A stretch of 33,330 bases of DNA from Dehalococcoidia bacterium. GTDB taxonomy: Bacteria > Chloroflexota > Dehalococcoidia > Tepidiformales > Tepidiformaceae. The position numbers and the translations under genes were made by a program. Below the pieces are notes generated by a model. That model ran no database searches. It was not told where the DNA came from and was given only the letters and a program-made list of their open reading frames with translations. Each line of letters begins with the position of its first letter. The stretch's first letter is position 1. Location: positions 1 through 33,330 of the forward strand of contig JAJDYW010000047.1 in the NCBI GenBank assembly GCA_022824925.1, written 5' to 3'. Below, piece by piece: positions 15,565 through 26,664 of this stretch.

Positions 15565-16506
15565 ATGCGGTTCGGGGTGCATTTGATCCAGCAGAACATC
15601 GAGATGGCGGAGCTGCGCCGCCTCTGGACCTGGGCCGATACTGCCGGCTTCGACTGGATCGACGCCTCCGACCATTTCTACGAGGCGCCCCTCGTCCACG
15701 AGAACCACGGCGACTACTGGGAGGGCACCACCATCATGACCGCCCTCGCCTGCGAGACGCAGAACCTGCGCATCGGCTCGCTCGTGCTGGGCATGAACTA
15801 CCGCCACCCCGCCGTCCTCGCGAACGCCCTCGCCGCCATGGACCACCTCAGCGGCGGCCGCATCGAGCTTGGCATCGGCGCCGGCTGGTACGAGGACGAG
15901 TACCGCGCCTACGGCATCCCCTTCCCCTCCCTCGGCAAGCGCCTGGACATCCTCGAGGAGGGGATCCAGGTCATCCGCCTCCTCCTCACCGAGGACCACG
16001 TGGACTTCGAGGGCGAGCACTTCACCCTCACCGACGCCTGCTGCAACCCCAAGCCCCTCCAGGAGCGCCTGCGCATCTGGGGCGGTGGCGTCGGGCGGAA
16101 GCGCACCCTCCCCATGATCGCCCGCCTCTGCGACGGCTGGAACGGCCCCTACCTGACCCCCTGGCAGTTCCGTCACCTCTCCGATGTCCTGCGCGAGGCC
16201 TGCGACCGTGAGAACCGCGACTTCGGCGAGATCGAGAAGAGCGTCAACCTCAGCTTCCACCTCGCCGCCAGCGAGGCCGCCCGCCCCCGCGCCGAGGAGC
16301 ACGCCCGCACCGTCTTCGGCGGCGCCATCGATACCTGGCGCGAGCGCGGCCTCATCATGGGTACCCCCGAGGAGGCGAAGGAGCTCGTCGCCGAGTACGA
16401 GGACCTCGGCTGCGACCTCCTCAACATCGCCATCCGCCCGCCCCTCGACTGGGAAGCGCTCGAGGCCTGGGCGCAGGAGGTCATCCCCGCCTTCCCATCC
16501 AGGTGA
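15565..16506 (+). CDS. LLM-class F420-dependent oxidoreductase
   Basis: This 313-residue luciferase-like TIM-barrel enzyme uses reduced F420 or flavin for hydride transfer. Recognisable parts are the first strand MRFGVHLIQQN, the segment DWIDASDHFYE, the barrel strand LRIGSLVLGMNYRHPAVLA, and SGGRIELGIGAGWYEDEY, which is the family's best-conserved stretch and includes the non-prolyl cis-peptide region. Length is normal for the F420 LLM subfamily (TIGR03560-like). The cofactor is inferred from similarity, not from a diagnostic residue. GAAGGAG precedes the ATG. It is single-gene by position; typA follows after a 195-base gap. Confidence 0.88.
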   Translation: MRFGVHLIQQNIEMAELRRLWTWADTAGFDWIDASDHFYEAPLVHENHGDYWEGTTIMTALACETQNLRIGSLVLGMNYRHPAVLANALAAMDHLSGGRIELGIGAGWYEDEYRAYGIPFPSLGKRLDILEEGIQVIRLLLTEDHVDFEGEHFTLTDACCNPKPLQERLRIWGGGVGRKRTLPMIARLCDGWNGPYLTPWQFRHLSDVLREACDRENRDFGEIEKSVNLSFHLAASEAARPRAEEHARTVFGGAIDTWRERGLIMGTPEEAKELVAEYEDLGCDLLNIAIRPPLDWEALEAWAQEVIPAFPSR

Positions 16507-16515
16507 GTCCTAAGG

Positions 16516-16540
16516 CCGGCACCCCCTGACTGGGGGCCGG
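16516..16540 (+). terminator. Possible intrinsic terminator hairpin after the LLM gene
   Basis: CCGG, CA, CCCCC, TGACT, GGGGG, CCGG: a nine-base-pair stem with a two-base bulge begins ten bases after the LLM stop. No T-run follows, so termination is uncertain. The rest of the 16507-16701 gap shows nothing I can name. Confidence 0.35.
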
Positions 16541-16701
16541 AGTCGCCCATTACGCGGGCGTTGGCGAGAATCGTCAGGGCGGCGCGGGCTGACGCACTCC
16601 TGTCCGGGAGCGCCACGGACCCCCGCCACCGCGGCCGGCCGGCAACCCGGGTCGCACCCCCGCCAGGACCCAGTGCCTGACTCTGCGTCAATCGAGGCTC
16701 A

Positions 16702-18546
16702 ATGACCGCGACCGCCCAGTCCGACATCGCCAATGCGCTGCGGCGAAACATCGCCATCATCGCGCATGTCGATCACGGCAAGACCACCCTCGTCGACGCC
16801 ATGCTTCACCAGAGCGGCGTCTTCCGCGCGAACGAGCGCGTGGAAGAGCGCGCGCTCGACAACATCGACCTGGAGCGCGAGCGCGGCATCACGATCATGG
16901 CCAAGAACACGGCCATCCGGCACCGCGATTGCATCGTCAACATCGTCGATACGCCCGGCCATGCCGACTTCGGTGGGGAGGTCGAGCGCACGCTGACGAT
17001 GGTTGACGGCGTCTTGCTGCTGGTCGACGCCTCCGAGGGACCCCTGCCGCAGACCCGCTTCGTCCTCGGGAAGGCCCTCGACCACGGACTCCCCGCCATC
17101 GTCGTCATCAACAAGATCGACCGCAAGGATGCGCGGCCGGCGGAAGTGCTCGACGAGATCTACGACCTCTTCATCGACCTCGAGGCGAACGAACAGCAGA
17201 TCGACTTCCCGGTTGTGTACGCCAATGCCCGGGCGGGTGTCGCCAGCCTTGACCCGGAGGAGGCGGGGAGGAGCCTGCGTCCCCTGCTCGACGCGATCGT
17301 CGACCGCCTGCCGCCCCCTCGCGGCAACCCCGACGCCCCCCTCCAGATGCGCGTCGCGAACCTCGACTCGAGCGACTACCTGGGCCGCATCGCCATCGGA
17401 CGGATCGTCAACGGCCGCGTGGCCCTGGGCGACGAGATCGCCGTGTCCAAGCTCGACGGCTCGGACGTGCGCACCCGCGTCACCAGGTTGTTCGTCTTCG
17501 ACGGCCTGGAGCGGGCCGACGTGGAGCAGGCGGAGGCCGGCGACGTCATCTGCCTTGCCGGTATCGAGGACATCACCATCGGCGAGACCATTACCGCGCC
17601 CGACAACCCCCGGCCCTTCCCGCCCATGCACGTGGATGAGCCGACGGTCTCGATGATCTTCGGGGTGAACACCTCGCCGCTGGCCGGGCGGGAGGGCCAG
17701 CACGTCACGTCCAACAAGCTGCGCGAGCGCCTTGAGCGGGAGCTGGTCAGCAACGTCTCGATTCGCGTCCAGGACACGGAGTCGGCCGACCAGTTGCAGG
17801 TAGTAGGACGTGGCGAGCTCCAGCTCTCCATTCTGATCGAGATGATGCGGCGCGAGGGCTACGAGTTGCAGGTCGGCCGCCCCCGGATCGTGACCCGCGA
17901 GCGGGGTGGCCGCATCGAGGAACCCTTCGAAGAGCTGGTCATCGATGTGGCCGAGGACTACCAGGGCACGGTCATCGAGAAGCTCAGCGCACGCCGCGCC
18001 AGGATGACCCGCATGGTGAACCACGGCAGCGGCCGCATCCGCGTCGAGTTCCTCATCCCGACGAGAGGGGTCATCGGGTTCCGCTCCCAGTTCCTCACCG
18101 ATACCCGCGGCACCGGCATCATGAATCACCTCTTCGCCGGTTGGGAGCCGTGGAACGGACCCATCGCGGGCCGCCCGAGCGGGGCCCTGGTGGCCGACCG
18201 GGCGGGCACGGCCACCGCCTACGCCATCCACAACCTGCAGGAACGGGGCGAGCTGTTCATCGGCCCCGGCACGCCCGTCTACGAGGGCATGATCGTCGGC
18301 GAGAATGCCCGCTCGAACGACATGGACGTGAACGTCACCAGGGAGAAGAAGCTCACCAACATGCGCGCCGCCGCCGCCGACGAGGCCCTGCGCCTCATCC
18401 CCCCGAGGCTCCTGAATTTGGAGCAATCCATCGAGTTCATCAACGACGACGAGCTCGTCGAGATCACGCCGGGCAGCATTCGCCTGCGGAAGCGCATCCT
18501 CGGGGCGACGCCCCGGGCCAGGGGCCAGTCCTCCCCCGGCCGTTGA
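16702..18546 (+). CDS. typA: Ribosome-binding translational GTPase TypA/BipA
   Basis: This 614-residue GTPase acts on 70S ribosomes, aiding 50S assembly and translation under stress. The G1 motif is [10 protein letters not shown] (21-30), switch I is ERERGITI, G3 is [14 protein letters not shown] and G4 is NKIDR. Later segments include the EF-G-like domain III and V parts, [15 protein letters not shown], and the BipA-specific C-terminal domain with [15 protein letters not shown] and GTGIMNHLF. Length matches the family. The ATG has GAGG six bases upstream. The PPOX gene follows 52 bases downstream, but a functional link is not evident. Confidence 0.97.
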   Translation: MTATAQSDIANALRRNIAIIAHVDHGKTTLVDAMLHQSGVFRANERVEERALDNIDLERERGITIMAKNTAIRHRDCIVNIVDTPGHADFGGEVERTLTMVDGVLLLVDASEGPLPQTRFVLGKALDHGLPAIVVINKIDRKDARPAEVLDEIYDLFIDLEANEQQIDFPVVYANARAGVASLDPEEAGRSLRPLLDAIVDRLPPPRGNPDAPLQMRVANLDSSDYLGRIAIGRIVNGRVALGDEIAVSKLDGSDVRTRVTRLFVFDGLERADVEQAEAGDVICLAGIEDITIGETITAPDNPRPFPPMHVDEPTVSMIFGVNTSPLAGREGQHVTSNKLRERLERELVSNVSIRVQDTESADQLQVVGRGELQLSILIEMMRREGYELQVGRPRIVTRERGGRIEEPFEELVIDVAEDYQGTVIEKLSARRARMTRMVNHGSGRIRVEFLIPTRGVIGFRSQFLTDTRGTGIMNHLFAGWEPWNGPIAGRPSGALVADRAGTATAYAIHNLQERGELFIGPGTPVYEGMIVGENARSNDMDVNVTREKKLTNMRAAAADEALRLIPPRLLNLEQSIEFINDDELVEITPGSIRLRKRILGATPRARGQSSPGR

Positions 18547-18598
18547 CACGGAGCGTCGCGGCGGGCAACGTGCGCGCACAGAACGCCGGAGGTACCCC

Positions 18599-19189
18599 AT
18601 GGCCGACGATGCCTACGCGCCCGACCCCACCAAGGATCACGAAACCGTTTCCATCTACCCCCTTGATGACGATGTCAAGGAGGAGTTGCTGAACACCGTC
18701 GGGGAGGCTGTCCTCAACTGGTCGACGAAGGACGGTTGGCCCGTCGGCGTCATGCACGCCGTCGTCTGGGCCAAGGGCTCCTTCTGGATGACCGCCGCCG
18801 CCCACCGCCACCGCATGGCCGCCCTCCGCCGCGACCCCCGCTGCTCCGTCGTCCTTACGAGCACGGGCACGCATCTCGGCCCCGGCAAGACCATCACGGC
18901 CAAGTGCCGCTGCGTCATGTACGAGGACCGCGAGACGAAGGACTGGTTCTACCACGCCCTCGCCTTCCGCCCCGGGGCCGACCCCGAGCAGGCGGCCGCC
19001 TTCGAGAAGAGCCTCGACTCGCCCCTGCGCGTCGTCATGGAGCTCGTGCCCGAGAAGTGGATCACCTTCGACGGTGCCAAGATGGGCATGGCCACCGCCG
19101 GCGTCCTGCCGGATGACAAGAAGGGCCCCATGCTCAGCTCCGACGCCGTTCGCCTCGAGAAGGAGCTCAAGTCCCGCGGCCTCGCCTGA
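18599..19189 (+). CDS. PPOX-class (pyridoxamine 5'-phosphate oxidase-like) protein
   Basis: This 196-residue split-barrel protein is of the FMN/F420-binding PPOX class. The core is GWPVGVMHAVVWAKGSFWMT followed by the helix HRHRMAALRRDPRCSVVLTS, which is the typical nucleotide-phosphate binding region, and a middle strand with ITAKCRCVMYEDRE. A C-terminal extension (about 150-196) ends in charged helices. It differs in length and sequence from the PPOX protein at 5261-5668. GGAGG lies six bases before the ATG. Its substrate is unknown. A strong hairpin after its stop suggests typA and this gene end together. Confidence 0.85.
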   Translation: MADDAYAPDPTKDHETVSIYPLDDDVKEELLNTVGEAVLNWSTKDGWPVGVMHAVVWAKGSFWMTAAAHRHRMAALRRDPRCSVVLTSTGTHLGPGKTITAKCRCVMYEDRETKDWFYHALAFRPGADPEQAAAFEKSLDSPLRVVMELVPEKWITFDGAKMGMATAGVLPDDKKGPMLSSDAVRLEKELKSRGLA

Positions 19190-19217
19190 CGCCGGCTGCA
19201 TCTTCTCGATTCCGTAA

Positions 19218-19241
19218 CGAGAGGGGCATGGGCCCCTCTCG
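19218..19241 (+). terminator. Strong hairpin after the second PPOX gene
   Basis: CGAGAGGGGC, loop ATGG, GCCCCTCTCG is a perfect ten-base-pair stem 28 bases after the PPOX stop and before the phosphofructokinase gene. No strong T-run follows, as is common in GC-rich genomes. It is the best terminator candidate in the window. Confidence 0.7.
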
Positions 19242-19298
19242 CCTCGTTCAAGTTCGCGCGGTACGGTCGATCCCGACCTTCTTCGCGGGGGAAGAGCC

Positions 19299-20348
19299 GT
19301 GCGTGTAGGAATCCTGACCGGCGGGGGCGATTGCCCCGGGCTCAACGCCGTCATTCGCGCCGTCGTCACCAGGGGCGAGCGCCAGTACGGCCACGCGGTC
19401 GTCGGTTTCCGCAACGGCTGGAAGGGCGTCATGGAAGGCGACCTTGCGCCGCTCAGCGCCGAGCGCTGCCGCGACATCCTCCCCCTCGGCGGCACCATCC
19501 TCGGTACCTCCCGCGCCAACCCCTACGCCACCGAGGGCGGCGTCGAGGCCGTCCGCGCGACCCTCGAGCGCGAGGGCGTCGATGCCCTCGTCGCCGTCGG
19601 TGGCGACGACACCCTCGGCGTCGCCGGCAAGCTTGCCGCCGAAGGAGCGAGCATCGTTGGCGTCCCCAAGACCATCGACAACGACCTCGGCGTGACCGAG
19701 GTCACCGTCGGCTTTCACACCGCCGTCCAGACCGCAACCGATGCCATCGACCGCCTCCGCACCACCGCCGAGTCGCACCACCGCGTCATGGTGGTCGAGG
19801 TGATGGGCCGCCACGCCGGCTGGATCGCGACGTACGCCGGCATCGCCGGCGGCGCCACCGAGATCCTCATCCCCGAGGAGCCGTTCAGCATGAGCGGGGT
19901 CTGCGAGCGCCTGCTCGCGCACCACGACCGCGACGTCTCCGCCTCCATCGTCGTCGTCGCCGAGGGCGCCCGCCCCCAGGGCGGCGAGCTGATCGTGCAG
20001 ACCGACCAGCGCGACGCCTTCGGCCACGTCCGCCTCGGCGGCATCAGCCGCCTTGTCGCCGACGAGATCGAGGCGCGCACCGGCTTCGAGACGCGCCTCA
20101 CCGTGCTCGGCCACGTCCAGCGCGGCGGCACCCCCACCGCCTACGACCGCGTCCTCGCCACCCGCTTCGGCATCGCCGCCATCGACGCCGTCCACGACGG
20201 CCGCTGGGGGCAGGCCACCGTCCTCCAGGCGAACGAGATCCGCCTCGCCCCCCTCGCCGACCTTACGAGTACCGCCCGCCTCGTCGACCGCGACCTCTTC
20301 GAGACCGTCGCCGGCGCCCTCGTCGCCCTGCCTACGGACGGCCAATAG
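19299..20348 (+). CDS. pfp: Phosphofructokinase, group III, predicted pyrophosphate-dependent
   Basis: This 349-residue phosphofructokinase catalyses the committed phosphorylation of fructose 6-phosphate. The phosphoryl-donor loop reads GGDDTLGVAG with Asp at position 104, and the next motif PKTIDNDLG has Lys at 124. In this superfamily Asp104 plus Lys124 marks pyrophosphate users, whereas ATP enzymes have Gly104. The catalytic Asp is D127. Other conserved segments are LTGGGDCPGLNAVIR, TAESHHRVMVVEVMGRHAGW and GHVQRGGTPTAYDR. The start is a GTG (GTGCGTGTAGGA) with GGGGGAAGAG upstream. It follows a strong hairpin, so it is likely its own unit. Donor specificity is a prediction from two residues. 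Confidence 0.9.
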   Translation: MRVGILTGGGDCPGLNAVIRAVVTRGERQYGHAVVGFRNGWKGVMEGDLAPLSAERCRDILPLGGTILGTSRANPYATEGGVEAVRATLEREGVDALVAVGGDDTLGVAGKLAAEGASIVGVPKTIDNDLGVTEVTVGFHTAVQTATDAIDRLRTTAESHHRVMVVEVMGRHAGWIATYAGIAGGATEILIPEEPFSMSGVCERLLAHHDRDVSASIVVVAEGARPQGGELIVQTDQRDAFGHVRLGGISRLVADEIEARTGFETRLTVLGHVQRGGTPTAYDRVLATRFGIAAIDAVHDGRWGQATVLQANEIRLAPLADLTSTARLVDRDLFETVAGALVALPTDGQ

Positions 20349-20369
20349 CCAACGGCCAACAGCCCCACC

Positions 20370-20375
20370 TATAGT
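20370..20375 (+). promoter_or_regulatory. Leaderless-type -10 box for the second epoxide hydrolase
   Basis: TATAGT followed by six C then ATG. It is the clearest such box here: the expected transcription start coincides with the ATG at 20382, and no ribosome site is visible between. Confidence 0.55.
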
Positions 20376-20381
20376 CCCCCC

Positions 20382-21521
20382 ATGCCGCCACGACCCTTCC
20401 GCATCGACGTCCCCGACTCCGTCCTTGACGACCTCCACGAGCGCCTCGACCGCACGCGCTGGCCCGACGCTATCCCCGATACCGGCTGGGATTACGGCGC
20501 TGACGTCGCCTACGTGCGTGAGCTCTGCGACTACTGGCGCAACGAGTACGACTGGCGCGCCCAGGAGGCCGCGCTCAACGCCTGGCCCCAGTTCCTCTGC
20601 GAGGTCGACGGGGTCGATATCCAGTACTGGCACGTGCGCGGCCGGGGCCCCGACCCCCACCCCCTCCTCCTGACCCACGGCTGGCCCGGCTCGATGTTCG
20701 AGTTCCTCGAGTTCATCGGACCCCTCACCGACCCCGCCGCCCACGGCGGCGACCCGGCCGACGCCTTCGACGTGGTCATCCCCTGCATCCCCGGATTCGG
20801 CTGGAGCGGCAAGCCCGCCGAGCGCGGCTGGGGCCCCGCCCGCGTCGCCGATGCCCTCGACCACCTCATGACCGCCGAACTCGGCTACGACCGCTACGGC
20901 GCCCAGGGCGGCGACTGGGGCGCCATCATCAGCACGCGCCTGGGCGCGGCCCACGCCGGCAACCTCAGCGGCATCCACCTCAACATGGCCCTCGCCGGTC
21001 CCCCCGATCCGCCCACCGAAGCGGACGAGGCCGCACTCGCCTCGCGCCGCGCCTTCCAGGCCCAGGAGACCGGCTACAGCAATGTCCAGGGCACGAAGCC
21101 CCAGTCCCTCGGCATCGCCCAGGCCGATTCGCCCGCCGGCATCGCCGCCTGGATCACCGAGAAGTTCCGCTCCTGGAGCGACTGCGACGGCGATGTCGAG
21201 TCGCGCTTCTCGAAGGACACGCTGCTCACCAACATCATGTTCTACTGGGCGCCCAACAGCATCGCCTCCGCCGCCCGCATCTACTACGAGGCCCGCGCCG
21301 AGGGCGGCATGGGGCGGGGCGCGGGCGCCGGACCCATCACCGTCCCGACCGGCTTCGCCGCCTTCCCCGGGGAGATCCTGGTGTCGCCTCGGCACTGGGT
21401 CGAAGCCGCCTACAACCTCGTCCACTGGACGGACATGCCGGCCGGCGGCCACTTCGCCGCCATCGAGGAACCCGACCGCCTCCTCCAGGACGTCCGCGCC
21501 TTCTTCCGCCGGGTGCGTTGA
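20382..21521 (+). CDS. Epoxide hydrolase, microsomal EPHX1-like (EHN domain)
   Basis: This 379-residue alpha/beta hydrolase has the N-terminal EHN region typical of microsomal epoxide hydrolases (FRIDVPDSVLDDLHERLDRT, then RTRWPD and DYGADVAYVRELCDYW). The oxyanion motif is HGWPGSMFEF, the nucleophile is D178 in AQGGDWGAIIST, and the His is in GGHFAAIEEPDRL near the C-terminus. Cap tyrosines are present (FYWAPN, IYYEARAEGG). There is no N-terminal membrane anchor, unlike animal EPHX1. It is a different subfamily from the hydrolase at 14504-15469. The start is leaderless in appearance. Juvenile-hormone-type enzymes share the domain, but bacterial ones act on varied epoxides. Confidence 0.9.
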   Translation: MPPRPFRIDVPDSVLDDLHERLDRTRWPDAIPDTGWDYGADVAYVRELCDYWRNEYDWRAQEAALNAWPQFLCEVDGVDIQYWHVRGRGPDPHPLLLTHGWPGSMFEFLEFIGPLTDPAAHGGDPADAFDVVIPCIPGFGWSGKPAERGWGPARVADALDHLMTAELGYDRYGAQGGDWGAIISTRLGAAHAGNLSGIHLNMALAGPPDPPTEADEAALASRRAFQAQETGYSNVQGTKPQSLGIAQADSPAGIAAWITEKFRSWSDCDGDVESRFSKDTLLTNIMFYWAPNSIASAARIYYEARAEGGMGRGAGAGPITVPTGFAAFPGEILVSPRHWVEAAYNLVHWTDMPAGGHFAAIEEPDRLLQDVRAFFRRVR

Positions 21522-21528
21522 CGAGGTG

Positions 21529-21542
21529 TGAACCACAGTTCA
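21529..21542. promoter_or_regulatory. Candidate operator of the toxin-antitoxin pair
   Basis: TGAAC, CACA, GTTCA is a perfect five-base inverted repeat with four-base spacer, 24 bases upstream of the toxin GTG. HigA-like antitoxins autorepress by binding short inverted repeats in this position; the assignment is an inference from location. Confidence 0.4.
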
Positions 21543-21566
21543 TAGTGGGCGTATGGTCGAGTTTCT

Positions 21567-21860
21567 GTGGTCGAGATCATCGAGAGCGCCACGTTCAAGC
21601 GCTGGGTTCGTCGCCTGCGGGACAAGCGGGCTGTCGCCCGCATCGACGCTCGCTTGCGCAACGTCGCGCTCGGACACTTCGGCGATACGAGGGCGTTGGG
21701 CGATGGCATCGCGGAGATGCGAATCGCCTACGGCCCTGGGTACCGCATCTACTTTCTTCGTGAAGGAGCGACCGTTGTCGTTCTCCTCTGCGGAGGCGCC
21801 AAGGGAACCCAGCGGCGCGACATCGAACGGGCGAAGCGGATCGCGCGGGATTGGAGGTAA
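21567..21860 (+). CDS. HigB/RelE-family toxin (addiction module killer protein)
   Basis: This 97-residue basic protein has the RelE/HigB mRNA-interferase fold and resembles the phage-derived Gp49-like/HigB addiction-killer group. Key stretches are FKRWVRRLRDKRAVARIDARL, the strand IAEMRIAYGPGYRIYFLREG and the closing GGAKGTQRRDIERAKRIARDW, whose KGTQ and basic helix are family hallmarks. It probably cleaves mRNA on the ribosome. The start is a GTG at 21567. The antitoxin gene begins three bases after its stop, with toxin first as in higBA. Third codon positions are less GC-rich than in neighbouring genes, suggesting acquisition. Confidence 0.92.
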   Translation: MVEIIESATFKRWVRRLRDKRAVARIDARLRNVALGHFGDTRALGDGIAEMRIAYGPGYRIYFLREGATVVVLLCGGAKGTQRRDIERAKRIARDWR

Positions 21861-21863
21861 GCC

Positions 21864-22151
21864 ATGCCTGAGGAGTTCACCCGCTGGGACGTCACCGAGC
21901 GACTGCAGAGCAAGGAGGAGGTAACGCTCTACCTCGAGGCCTGTACGGAAGAGGATCCGGGCGATGGCAGCCTCGTCCGCGCGGCCCTGAGTGACATTGC
22001 TCGTGCGCAGAATATGAGCCAGTTGGCGCGCGAAGCGGGACTGACCCGGGAGGGGCTTTACAAGGCGCTCTCGGAGAGCGGCAACCCCAGCTTCGCCACG
22101 GTGCTCAAGATCACGCGCGCACTGGGCATGCGTCTTCGCATCACCGCCTAG
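21864..22151 (+). CDS. HigA-family antitoxin (helix-turn-helix addiction antidote)
   Basis: This 95-residue partner of the preceding toxin has a Xre-type helix-turn-helix at about residues 45-90 (MSQLAREAGLTREGLYKALS, then SFATVLKITRALGMRL), which matches addiction-module antidotes of the HigA/TIGR02684 type. The N-terminal half (WDVTERLQSKEEVTLYLEA) likely masks the toxin. GGAGGTAAGCC before the ATG provides the ribosome site inside the toxin gene's end. It likely binds the inverted repeat upstream of the toxin. Confidence 0.93.
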   Translation: MPEEFTRWDVTERLQSKEEVTLYLEACTEEDPGDGSLVRAALSDIARAQNMSQLAREAGLTREGLYKALSESGNPSFATVLKITRALGMRLRITA

Positions 22152-22207
22152 CAGGTCACCAGGCTGGCGCCAGGTTCGCTGGCCCCGCCCCTAAGCCCCC
22201 GCCGGGA

Positions 22208-22213
22208 TATACT
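22208..22213 (+). promoter_or_regulatory. Candidate -10 box for the methylmalonyl-CoA mutase operon
   Basis: TATACT, five of six bases of the -10 consensus, lies 67 bases before the ATG at 22281. A small hairpin CGCGG-ATTTTG-CCGCG (22220-22235) follows in the leader. No -35 is evident. Confidence 0.45.
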
Positions 22214-22280
22214 GCCTCGCGCGGATTTTGCCGCGACACCCGGTCGCGGTCGCATGCCCGGAAGGACCACGGATAGCGAC

Positions 22281-23926
<1,646 letters not shown>

Positions 23927-23927
<1 letters not shown>

Positions 23928-24448
23928 TGCCCGAGGACGACACTCGCAGCTTCGCCGATGACCGCCGCCGCCTGCTCGGCGAACTCGAGCTGGAGCGCAA
24001 CCAGCTCCTGCGCAACATCGAGACCTGCCGCATCCGCGACATCGAGCGCCCCATGATCGACGAGTGGTCCCTGAAGGACATCATCGGCCACGTGGCCAGC
24101 TGGGAGGCGGAGGTGGTGAGCGCCCTGCGAGACGTGCAGGAGGGTCGCCGCCCCGCCATCCTCGATTTCGAGGAGGAGCGCACCGACGCCTGGAACCAGG
24201 ATCACGTCGAGCGCAAGCGCAGCCTCACCTTCTGGAGCGTCCTCGAACAGCTCAAGGCCGGCCGCGACCGTCTGCTCGCCATCGTCGGCGAGTTCGACGA
24301 TGCCGCCATCGGCGAGGAGGGCCGCGTCCCCAACCAGCTTCTCCAGGTGGTCGCCAACCACGACCGCGAACACTGGCACGTCATCGCCGCCTACCTTGCC
24401 GGGATGGCCGGGGTCCGCGAGTCCACGCCCGCCGGCGGCGGCAGCTAG
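23927..24448 (+). CDS. DinB-like four-helix protein within the mutase operon
   Basis: This 173-residue four-helix-bundle protein is of the DinB/YfiT type. Metal-ligand-like histidines are in IGHVASWE (helix 2) and HDREHWHVIAAYL (helix 4), the arrangement common to DinB-superfamily proteins, many of which are thiol-dependent transferases or stress proteins. Here the substrate is unknown. Its ATG overlaps the mutase TGA (TGATG), so it is translationally coupled. The epimerase starts 17 bases after its stop. The location between mutase and epimerase argues for a role in the pathway, perhaps protecting against damaged cofactor or thiol products; that is speculation. Confidence 0.82.
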
Positions 24449-24465
24449 CAACGCAAAGGAGCCCC

Positions 24466-25281
24466 ATGCTCAGCAAGGTCCACCACGTCGGCATCGTTGT
24501 CCGCAGCGCCGACGATGCGCTCGGCTTCTACCGCGACGCCCTCGGGCTGCCCGTCAGCGTCGACCGCGTCATCGAGGACCAGGGCGTCCGCGGCGTCCTT
24601 CTCCCCTGTGGCAGCGCCGAGATTGAGCTCCTCGAGCCGACGCGCGACGACACCGGCGTCGCCCGCTTCCTCCAGTCGCGGGGCGAAGGCCAGCACCACG
24701 TCTGCTTCGAGTCCGACGACTGCGCCGCCGATCTGCGCGCCGCCGCCGACAAGGGCGTGCAGCTCATCGACGGGGCGCCCCGCGCCGGCCTCGCCGGCAC
24801 GATCGGTTTCCTCCACCCGAAGTCGAACCACGGCGTCCTCATCGAGTACGCGACGCCAGTGGAGGAGGCCCACGTCGGCCCCGGCGAGGACGCCATCGCC
24901 CGGCGCATCGATCACATCGGCATCGTGGTGAAGGACATCCCCACCGCCGCCGCCACCTACGAGCATCACTTCGGCTTCTCCCTCGACCCGGACCTCGGCG
25001 GCAACGTCGAGGCGCTGGGCATCGAGAACGCCTTCATGCTCGCGGGCAACGCCCACCTCGAGTTCATCCGGCCCACCACCGGGGAGGGGCCGGTCGCGAA
25101 ATTCGCCGCCGAGCGGGGAGAGGGCTCGTTCCTCCTCTCGCTCGCCGTCGACGATGCGGAGGCCGCCGTCGCCACCCTGCGCGAGCGCGGCGCCCGCGTC
25201 GCCGATCCGAACAACGGCGTCGCCTTCGTCTCTCCCCGCTCGTCCTTCGGCGTCACCCTGCAGTTGGTCGAGCGATCCTGA
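24466..25281 (+). CDS. mce: Methylmalonyl-CoA epimerase-like tandem VOC protein
   Basis: This 271-residue protein consists of two vicinal-oxygen-chelate (glyoxalase-fold) units, about twice the usual epimerase length. Unit 1 (1-130) has the epimerase pattern: H7 (VHHVGIVV), E54 (EIELLEP), H78 ([10 protein letters not shown]) and E127 (GVLIEY) as metal ligands. Unit 2 (145-271) has H150 ([10 protein letters not shown]) and E199 (HLEF) but F222/L223 where the His pair should be and Q266 for the last Glu. It therefore probably cannot bind metal as a monomeric site, and may serve as a structural or dimer-like partner. Position in the mutase operon supports the epimerase role, converting (S)- to (R)-methylmalonyl-CoA. 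AAAGGAG precedes the ATG. Confidence 0.87.
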   Translation: MLSKVHHVGIVVRSADDALGFYRDALGLPVSVDRVIEDQGVRGVLLPCGSAEIELLEPTRDDTGVARFLQSRGEGQHHVCFESDDCAADLRAAADKGVQLIDGAPRAGLAGTIGFLHPKSNHGVLIEYATPVEEAHVGPGEDAIARRIDHIGIVVKDIPTAAATYEHHFGFSLDPDLGGNVEALGIENAFMLAGNAHLEFIRPTTGEGPVAKFAAERGEGSFLLSLAVDDAEAAVATLRERGARVADPNNGVAFVSPRSSFGVTLQLVERS

Positions 25282-25306
25282 CCCCACGACACACAGGAGC
25301 AGCACC

Positions 25307-25725
25307 ATGAGCGCAACGCAAGAGTCATCCAGCGATCAGAAGATCCGCGTCCTCATCGCCAAGCCGGGCCTCGACGGCCACGACCGTGGCGCCAAGATCG
25401 TCGCCCGCGCCCTGCGCGACGGCGGCTGCGAGGTCATCTACACCGGCATCCGCCAGACCCCGCAGATGATCGCCGAGGCCGCCCTCCAGGAGGACGTCGA
25501 CGTTGTCGGCCTCAGCATCCTCTCCGGCGCCCACCTCGAGCTCTTCCCCCGCATCGTCGAGGAGCTCAGGTCCCGCGGTCTCGACGACGTGCTCCTCTTC
25601 TGCGGCGGCATCATCCCCGAGGAAGACACCGATGCCCTCGAGGAGATGGGCTTCAGCGCCATCTTCCGGCCGGGCACGAACACGCGGGACATCGTCTCCT
25701 TCGTCTACGAGAACGTCACGGCCGC

Positions 25726-25729
<4 letters not shown>
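25307..25729 (+). CDS. mcmA2: Methylmalonyl-CoA mutase, B12-binding small subunit
   Basis: This 140-residue flavodoxin-like subunit binds adenosylcobalamin and completes the split mutase. The axial-ligand motif DxHxxG reads DGHDRG (H25 in [12 protein letters not shown]). The phosphate and nucleotide-loop contacts are in GLSILSGAH and [12 protein letters not shown], ending in [11 protein letters not shown]. Length is that of the isolated B12 domain. ACAGGAG lies six bases before the ATG (25307-25309). The next gene, meaB, starts within its stop codon (GTGA overlap), so the B12 subunit and its GTPase chaperone are translated in coupled fashion. Confidence 0.96.

Positions 25730-26660
<931 letters not shown>

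Positions 26661-26664
<4 letters not shown>

Noticed and set aside
20341..20366. Short direct repeats of GGCCAAYAG/AGCCAACG between pfp and the epoxide hydrolase
   Set aside because: Three imperfect copies over about 23 bases, partly inside the pfp end. Too short and degenerate to call a functional repeat.
19248..21536. Minus-strand open frame of 762 codons opposite pfp and an epoxide hydrolase
   Set aside because: It is antisense to two clear enzymes and rich in Gly, Val, Asp and Ala with no motif. Similar shadows lie opposite typA, the mutase and the thioredoxin-fusion gene.
22208..22280. Cobalamin riboswitch in the mutase leader
   Set aside because: The leader is too short and holds only a five-base-pair hairpin; no B12-box-like stretch is present.
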